NCBI GenBank assembly: GCA_936440205.1
Contig: OW387149.1
Location: forward strand, 9,940,114 to 10,004,113
Length of the DNA stretch: 64,000 nt
Reading direction: 5' to 3'
Source: Lepidonotus clava
Lineage: Eukaryota > Annelida > Polychaeta > Phyllodocida > Polynoidae
The translations under genes and the position numbers were made by a program. Under the pieces are notes generated by a model. That model had not been told where the DNA came from and did no database searches. It saw only the letters and a list, made by a program, of their open reading frames with translations. This document shows, piece after piece, positions 57,296-64,000 of the stretch (its first letter is position 1; each line of letters starts with the position of its first letter).

Positions 57296-58125
57296 AATTA
57301 CACATAATGTAAATAAATCCCTTGACCATGGGGATGAAATGACCCATTAGACCTCGTTGTTAAGGTCTTGTTGTTAAGGAGGGGGAATGAGTGGATCAGT
57401 CGGGTATTCAGTATTGGTTGGGGGGAGGGGTGATTGCCGGTCGGTTGGTCCCGGGGCGTTCCGGACATTGGGTGTGGTGGAACGGTGGGTCTTTGCGACC
57501 GGGCGGAGGGTATTTCAGGAAAAATGGTAGGGATGGGCCTGAAGAGGGTTAGACGTGTCCGTATCGCCACCTGGGACGTGATGCAGGAAGACTCTCCAGT
57601 CTCTCGTAGGGTGTCGGGCCGAAACTTGCGGAAGGGGAGGTAGCGTGGGGCCGAGTTGGTCGTGCCTTTGTACCCACGGTCATGGGATGGCCGCTAATTA
57701 TCTCGGGCTTTTGTAATTGTCCGGTCTTCCTCATCTGGTTTGCCTCTCGGGTTGTTTCGGGCCGTCGTACAATGTCTCGGACTTTCGGGTTCTCGGACCC
57801 CGATTTCTTCTATTCTACCAATTACTTGTGAACTTGAGCCTCATTACTTCACTTTCTATGGAACTATATCCTATTAGATCATCTTATTAGGCTCAATCGA
57901 GGGTTATTCTAGTGGAAGAAGACACATGTTAACACAAGGAGTACCAAGAAGGAACTGTTTTATTCCGGGCCTCACCGCCCCTTTTTATACCTAGTACTAG
58001 GCTCTGATTGGCCGTCTCGGGTCATGTGACCATACCGACGCCACTTCAGTTTTACACTGTTTCGGGTTTTTGGGATTCGGGCTTTCGGGCTTTCGGGCCC
58101 GTCACCAAAATACACTTTCAATCTA
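57296..58125 (-). mobile_element. LTR-like terminal repeat, left, old
   Basis: Read on the minus strand it shows GGCCAATCAGAG, a TATA box (TATAAAAA at 57989-57982), GGCGGTGAGGCCC, AATAAA and CTCCTTGTG, then a long region rich in CCCGA words. The same order occurs on the plus strand at 59990-60376 and 61161-61640. The two copies are inverted relative to each other and only moderately similar, so the element is old. Confidence 0.6.
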
Positions 58126-58170
58126 TTTGAGAACACTATCTTAATTTGATCCTCACAACGAAATTCTATT
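58126..58170. mobile_element. MITE-A fragment, interrupted by a foldback element
   Basis: CCTCACAACGAAATTCTAT is the inner part of a MITE-A right end. Its last bases, TGTGCAACAGGCCA, lie 0.8 kb on at about 58987-59000, after the foldback element. Confidence 0.6.
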
Positions 58171-58987
58171 TAGGGAATAACGCACGGAGGGGCTTGGTCG
58201 AGGCCTTCTAGTGCCTGGCTAGAGGCAGGGGGGCTTCGGGCACCTAGCAGCAGGCCGCAGGCCTGCTGCGAGGTGCTCTCAGCCCCCCTGCCTCTAGCCA
58301 GGCACTAGGAGGTCGAGACCCCACCCCGAGTGCGTTATTCACGTTATAACATGAAGAATTGTATCAGAATTGTTGCAAAATCTGTCTAAATAATCTTAAT
58401 ATTGATGCATATAAACCAACACTTTCATACATTTGTTACAACGTTTTTAAACTTACTTTTAACATTTCCTCAGGATTCTCCTTCTTTTCTGTTAAATATT
58501 TACAGTGAAGTCTGAAAATTTTGTGATATTCTTGTGGCATAGATCCATACAAACAACTTTCTCACTTACTGTATATGAATTAGATGACAATTGACAAAGA
58601 TATGGCCCAATTTCTAAAGATAGTCCATAAAAAATAATCCACCCACAGCCTCTCCACACAACCTAGCAATGCAACCTGGCAACGCATGGCAACCTGACCT
58701 AATTATCCTGATACTGCGCTTTGATTGGATGTTACTTTTGTGTCCATGGAGAGGTGTTTTCTAGCTCAGGATAGATGCACAGGGAGGTGGCAACCAGAAA
58801 ATCATTTCAAACAGCCTTTATTCAGAAAAAATAAACGTTCTGAAATATGTTTCATTATTAGTACATCATTACACATCCGTTTACAAAGTTTGGTGATGAT
58901 TGAGGCTTTTACAACGATTTTACAACGTTGTTTACAACATGCCGAAGTCTAGATCGGCACGTTGCTACCCCCCAGCCGTGTTATAAT
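58171..58987. mobile_element. foldback element 1
   Basis: It starts AGGGAATAACGCACGGAGGG and ends CCCCAGCCGTGTTATAA. A hairpin at about 58193-58322 has arms with TAGTGCCTGGCTAGAGGCAG. The rest (AGATCGGCACGTTGCTA near the end) matches element 2 at 60377-61160. It has no coding capacity and sits inside a MITE-A remnant. Confidence 0.72.
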
Positions 58988-59049
58988 GTGCAACAGGCCA
59001 CCTGGGGGCACCAGTTTGTGTGGTGGGAAAGGTATTCTGAAATGCCCAT

Positions 59050-59200
59050 ATCGAGCAGAGGGACAATACAATAGAGAAATGCCATGCCTCATTGATTGTA
59101 TACAATGCAGAACATCTGACGGTAAAGCCTGGGCGGGGGGGGCTGCTCTTTGATTCATTACAACGGAATAAGCCAATGCAGAAAAAATGAATAGATGATT
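59050..59200. repeat. dispersed repeat shared with 24960-25110
   Basis: ACAATACAATAGAG, GCAGAACATCTGA and TTTGATTCATT are shared in order. It lies between the foldback element and the recombinase fragment. Confidence 0.6.
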
Positions 59201-59329
59201 TGAAACTAGTAAGAATACTATGCATATTAACCTTCTTCATTTCATAGCAGGAGGGTGTGTGCGTGTGTTGGGATCAAGGAAATTTAAGATATAAATGTTT
59301 TTAGTTATGCATAGAGTCTACAAGGGTGT

Positions 59330-59735
59330 TTGTGATGCTTCCAGTTGGGCTGGCGATATACTTCTTGTACGCCCCCGATCTTCACCATCCCAACCTTTGT
59401 ATTTCCAGCTCAGAGCACCCCTTCATGGCCTGTGTGGTGGCCGTTTTCCTGATGCTGTGCAATGTATACAGCTTTGTGTCCTGTCCAGACCTTTTGAGAG
59501 CCACTTTCCAGACCCTTTTCACCAATGATAATGGGATTGGGGCACATGTACTGGGCATCATGAGCAAGGGGTCTGTTGGGAGGGCGGTGGGCACTTCCAC
59601 GACATTGTCCATGATGGCCTTGACTGGGCATAAGTGAGCCTCGGGTGCCTTCAGCAACCATGCCACCCTGCGCTGATAAACCCTCTGCATGTTTTCGCCC
59701 ATTTTACCGACAGGTCTATATTTGGTACACAATGG
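59330..59735 (-). mobile_element. tyrosine-recombinase fragment of a DIRS-like or Crypton-like fossil
   Basis: The minus strand codes for a fragment with LYTLHSIRKTATTQAMKGCS and ELEIQRLGW. This is the catalytic H-x-x-R box and following helix of tyrosine recombinases, with the usual acidic-hydrophobic LGRW-type turn. No reverse transcriptase is seen nearby and the fragment is broken. Flanking LTR-like repeats in inverted orientation favour a DIRS relative, but a Crypton cannot be excluded. Confidence 0.55.
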
Positions 59736-59989
59736 CCCACCCCTGTTTTACCATCTGCACTCCACATCCATATTATAACTCCTTGAACCAAACCATATTA
59801 TGATTAAAAAATGCTATTTTCTTATTTATCACAATTATTTAAAATACTTTTGCTCAGATCTTAGTTCAAATAACTTCTTTTACTACTGAAAAGTGAAATT
59901 TGTCAAAAATAAAAAACTTTGTCTACAGAGCCCAAAAAGGAGCAGAAGAATGAAGACTTGTATGGGAACATTCCTTTTTCGTTTGCCAT

Positions 59990-60376
59990 GGTACCATGAT
60001 ATTGTGATGAATGCCCATTCATCTGTGTAATAGAGAATGATCAAGTATCGAGATAATAAGTAAAAGATGTAAGGTATGAATAGGTACGAAGAGTATATCG
60101 GGGAATTCTGAGAGCACAAAAGCATGGAAATGTATTGAAACTGGATATGATGTCAGAGTAGTCACATGATCTAAGTGACCAATCAGAGTCGAGTGATAGA
60201 GTATAAAAGGGGGTGGTGAGGCCCGAAATAAACAAATCTTGGCACTCCTTGTTTTCACACTTGTCTTCTTCAAGTAACTTGACCCTTGAACGGGTTTAAG
60301 CCGAAGATATACCAAAATAGAAGTAAATTAACTAGTTGAACTCAAGTAAATGATCCAAGTTAGTAAGTTATCTAAT
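59990..60376 (+). mobile_element. LTR-like terminal repeat, right, first part
   Basis: Carries GACCAATCAGAG, a TATA box TATAAAAG (60202-60209), GGTGGTGAGGCCCGAAATAAA and CACTCCTTGT, matching the left copy in order. The repeat is split by foldback element 2 and resumes at 61161. Confidence 0.6.
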
Positions 60377-61160
60377 TAGGGAATAATACACGGAGGGGCG
60401 GGGTCAAGACCTTCTTGTGCCAGGCTAAGGCACGGGGCCTGAGACAGATTCGGCGAATCTGTCGAAGGCCCCGTGCCTTAGCCTGGCACAAGGAGGTCGA
60501 GACCCCCCCCCCCTCCGAATGCGTTATTCATGTTATAACATGGAGAAAATTATCATATTATTAATTATTTAGAGAATTAAACTGTGGAGAAAATATATTG
60601 GCACAATGACTGCCGACGTCAGCTGAATGACGGCCGCCCATGGTTTAAGTCTTTATTATATCAAGAATATGTAGTGAAATGTGCCAATTTTGTAATTTTC
60701 CAGTAGCATAGATCCATATGAACAACTTTGTTGCTTACTGAATAGCAATTCAATGAACATAAAAAAAGATATGACCAAAATCGTACAGAAAGTTGATGAT
60801 CAAATACATCCTGCAGTGAGACCTAGCAATGGGACATGAGTTTTGCTACGGGACCTAGCAACAAACCTAGCAATCCATAGGAACTTGACCTACATCTGAA
60901 ATACCCTGCTGTCATTGGTCAGTTGCTCAATTTGCGTTTCCTAGCTCAGGCTAGATGCACGGCAAGGTAGCAACTCTTAAAAAGCTTTGGAAATCTAGAA
61001 TAAATGATGATTTTGTAATAGATATTATTTTAAGTACATTGTATCAAGTTCATAAACACATTTTGGTGAGGATTGAGGCATTAAAATTACGTTTACAACG
61101 TTGTTTACACAAATGCGGACGTCTAGATCGGCACGTTGCTATCCCCAGCCGTGTTATAAC
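60377..61160. mobile_element. foldback element 2, inserted in the right LTR-like repeat
   Basis: It starts AGGGAATAATACACGGAGGG and ends CCCCAGCCGTGTTATAAC. The hairpin at about 60400-60510 has arms with CTTGTGCCAGGCTAAGGCAC and its exact complement. The interior (GCATAGATCCATA, TAGATCGGCACGTTGCTA) matches element 1. Confidence 0.75.
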
Positions 61161-61640
61161 GAAATAGAGTAGGGGTCTGGAAGACCGAGGATGGCCCGAA
61201 AGCCCGAATCGACCCGAAGATCAACCCGAGAACGAAAGACTGGGCAGGTACGAAAGCCTGAAATAGTAAGCAGCCGGCTCGTGACCGTAGGGACGAAGGT
61301 GCCACCCGCTTGGCCCCACGCTACCAATCACTAGGCAAGCAGCGACCTGACCCCCATGGAAGACTGGACCAGACGACCGAATGCCAGCATCCATCCCTTC
61401 CCCCCTAACCAACAACTCATCCACCTCCGCCAGATGTCCGGAACAACTAGCACACACACCCCCTGTCCGAGAATACTGATTCCCCAACAGTCCTGCTTGT
61501 TCCCCCTTGTGCATGAGGCACAACTCTTATTCTTACACCTTGGTTTCCTGCTTGAACTCTTCATTCGGCTCGAGATCGAAATAACCCCCACGTCCCTTCG
61601 CTGTAGGAATCGGATACCCCGACCTACCGAGGAGCGTCAC
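61161..61640 (+). mobile_element. LTR-like terminal repeat, right, second part
   Basis: GAAGACCG, GGCCCGAAAGCCCGAA, GGCCCCACGCTACC and GATGTCCGGAAC follow the order seen in the left copy on the opposite strand. Open frames across it on both strands show no domain. Confidence 0.55.
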
Positions 61641-61649
61641 GATACAATC

Positions 61650-63000
61650 CTTATCGTAACACCCTTTGTTAAGGATGTCTTGAAAATTCTGCCCAAGTCA
61701 CAACTTAGGAAAATATGCATCATTATAGCTATAACTTGTTTTCATCAATGTTTTAAACTTACTTAATAATGGACTTATATGGAGCAAAATGACTGATATC
61801 CCAGTAAGTAAACATATCATGTGACTGGTCACAGATGACCTATTTACCCTGTGGAAAACGCTCTCTCTGTGTAAGACATTTCATCAGTGCGATTGATCAG
61901 TAGTTGGAGTCTAACACCTTAAAGAACTTAGGTCACAGTATTCAAAGGGACTGAAACACTCTGGAATACAGGGTAAGTAGTCTTATATTCTTGTACATAA
62001 CGAGAAAACACATTTTTCAATCATTTGGAAAACCTGATTTTCTGGGCCCTGTGTACCCCTTACCTAGCCAGTGGTGGTGGGAAATTGAAGGAGTGTAGGA
62101 TCGTAGAGATGGGGAAGGGGGTTGTAGGAGGGGAACCAGTCAAGGCAAAAAGATATGTGGGTTTCTGTTTCTTTATTTACCCTTATCATAATTAGTTTTG
62201 AGTAAAAATCAAGTAGAAATAATATATAACATAATCAAGTAATGATATGTGACCCGATGTGGAAAAAGCTAACCTTAGGGGGAAAATATAAATTAAAATT
62301 CACAATACACGCTTTCAAATGATGCAAACCATATTGAAATATTCCTACTAGAGGCTGAGATATGCACATTTGAATTCCTCTCCTTTGCATAAACACCAAC
62401 ACCCCTGATTTGAATTACTCATGTAACTTCCATAATACAGCTCTTTGAGTTATGTCATAATGAGCCAAAAATGATGTTTTCCTTGATATTGAATTTTTTC
62501 ATATACAAATAACTTTTCTTATAGATCTTTCAACAAACGGTTTCCACTTTTGAGATAGAAAATACTTTTGTCAAAATACTTGAAATATATGTTCTATGCA
62601 ATCTGAAGATTCCATTTTTGGTTGCCATGGTAACATGGTTACATTGCTTGCTTTGTCAATATATAACGAGAAGACATTCCATACTAGATTACCTATATAA
62701 TGCAACTGTCATTGAAAATAGAATGTTTTTGTGCTCAAATTAATAACCTCTGGAAAATTCTGCCCAAGTCAAAAATTTTTGGCGATGATATGCATGATGA
62801 ATGCATTTTTGTCAATAACTCCCTTAATAATGGATTTGGAGCAAACTTATCCTGATGTGCTTGGTTACCATTTCCCAAGACTGGTCACATACATCAAATA
62901 CCTACCAGTGAAAATTGTCTGGACATTCATTTTGTGGCTGCATCTTATATTTAGCCCCATGTCCACTAATAGCTCTAGAACTTTGATTTAGCTTAGGAAA
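61650..63000. repeat. dispersed repeat C copies, one with a perfect X-box
   Basis: The segment 62520-62990 aligns with 25600-25980 and has GTTGCCATGGTAAC at 62621-62634. A shorter copy (GAAAATTCTGCCCAAGTCA) lies at 61680-61800. No gene is recognised. Confidence 0.6.
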
Positions 63001-64000
63001 CATACAAATAAGAAAATTAAGCTTAATCTATGATGTAAATGACATTTTGTATAGTTTCATATCATGGTGAAAAAAGCAAACTTTGTTGCATTCTGTTACC
63101 GTGGTTATCAGATAGAATGTCCAAAAATTCAGATACCACTGATATTAAGAATGGAATGAAACTAAGTTTACTAAAATAGGTATTCTGAATCATAGATTCT
63201 CATGGCTTTATTTTGAGAAAAAAAAACAGATTCTGAAAATCTAAAATAGAAAAAGAAATGGAAGTATATTAAATTTTCATGAAATCATAATTGGAATTTC
63301 GATTTGTAGCCAGCTTATTGTACATTTTATCACAGTCAATATTAAGAACTAGCCTCTGCGGCCATTTCTGTCCTGTCTGACCTTCTCATCTTCAACTAAT
63401 TGCAACTTTTGTTTTGATCAGAATTGTCAACCATTGACATATGCATCCGATCAGGAGCCACAAAATCCCGAGCCACGCTCTCTCTAATAATTTTCAGAGT
63501 GGGGAGGGATTTATGAGGAGCTTAACTTTTCAGCTGTGCCTCACTGCACAAGTAGTACAGCCATAGATGATACATTGATGTTATCCCGGCTGCCCTGAAT
63601 ACCAGCCAGTTTTCTACTGCTTGAGGGCGAAGGGTATTCCTGTATAAATGTCTGTCTGTGTAGTTAAAACCGGCTACTGAATGTGAATAAAAAAAAAGTG
63701 AATCTTTATGCACCAAGGTCATGTAGGATTTCAATGCTTTAGAATGAAGCCTATTTAGTGCATACTCTAATTCCTCTGTTGATACTATAGATCTAGGCAG
63801 CAAGACATGCAAGAAATGTTTCATTTTCACCATTTTCACAAAATGTTACATATCTACACAGTTTGACATAGAAGCAGGACAATTGACCGCACAAAAGAAA
63901 GAGGGGACTTTGGGCTTTACTAATATTGCTGTTTTAAGGATTTAAAATAAACAGTTTTAATCAATTTAATTTGCATCAAAATTAATCACAACAAAAATTT
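63001..64000. other. gene-free sequence to the window end
   Basis: The longest open frame (63522-63839, minus, 105 codons) is not AT-junk in composition but has no domain I recognise. It could be a gene fragment or exon; I cannot support a call. Confidence 0.35.

Noticed and set aside
63522-63839. A 105-codon minus-strand open frame that looks protein-like
   Set aside because: No family is recognised and there is no second exon or conserved copy in the window. A protein search would decide.

Overview
This window looks like nuclear DNA from an invertebrate animal. It is AT-rich, almost free of genes and full of repeats. The few recognisable genes are animal-type galactose 3-O-sulfotransferases (GAL3ST/cerebroside sulfotransferase family), each with its coding region in one exon directly behind a splice acceptor. 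The TTAA-target transposons, CCA-tailed SINE/LINE ends, Penelope-type hammerhead ribozymes and a tyrosine-recombinase element fit a marine invertebrate, possibly a deuterostome or lophotrochozoan. The species cannot be named from the sequence.

Layout. 0-5.8 kb: degenerate tandem repeats, transposon ends and one short SINE-like insertion. 5.8-13.2 kb: three unrelated minisatellites (about 121, 60 and 25 bp units); the long open frames there are repeat artefacts. 13.2-16 kb: a LINE remnant, a promoter-like block and two MITEs. 16-25 kb: segmental copy A with an intact sulfotransferase (22343-23635) and an inferred 5' UTR exon. 25-34 kb: MITEs and other dispersed repeats. 34.5-35.7 kb: a second, diverged sulfotransferase interrupted by one in-frame stop. 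36.36 kb: a complete hammerhead ribozyme motif 0.6 kb downstream. 38.6-40.3 kb: a second copy of the 31.1-34.3 kb block. 40.3-42 kb: a tRNA-derived SINE and an odd cluster of a 16-bp motif in both orientations. 42.6-45.8 kb: a young non-autonomous LTR element. 50.6-56.5 kb: segmental copy B with another intact sulfotransferase (53670-54968), about 90% identical to copy A. 57.3-61.7 kb: a nested nest of old elements, namely inverted LTR-like repeats, a tyrosine-recombinase fragment and two foldback elements. 61.7-64 kb: dispersed repeats and no gene.

Biology. The two intact genes should make type II Golgi membrane enzymes that move sulfate from PAPS to galactose on glycans or glycolipids. They arose by a local segmental duplication of at least 6-9 kb. 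Because the copies are alignable, one serves as the empty site for insertions in the other. This dates a TTAA transposon, a SINE and a Penelope-type ribozyme fragment to after the duplication. The most unusual items are the two hammerhead ribozyme motifs with matching geometry, the inverted/direct cluster of a 16-bp motif at 40.8-41.9 kb, and foldback elements whose hairpin arms differ between copies yet stay self-complementary.
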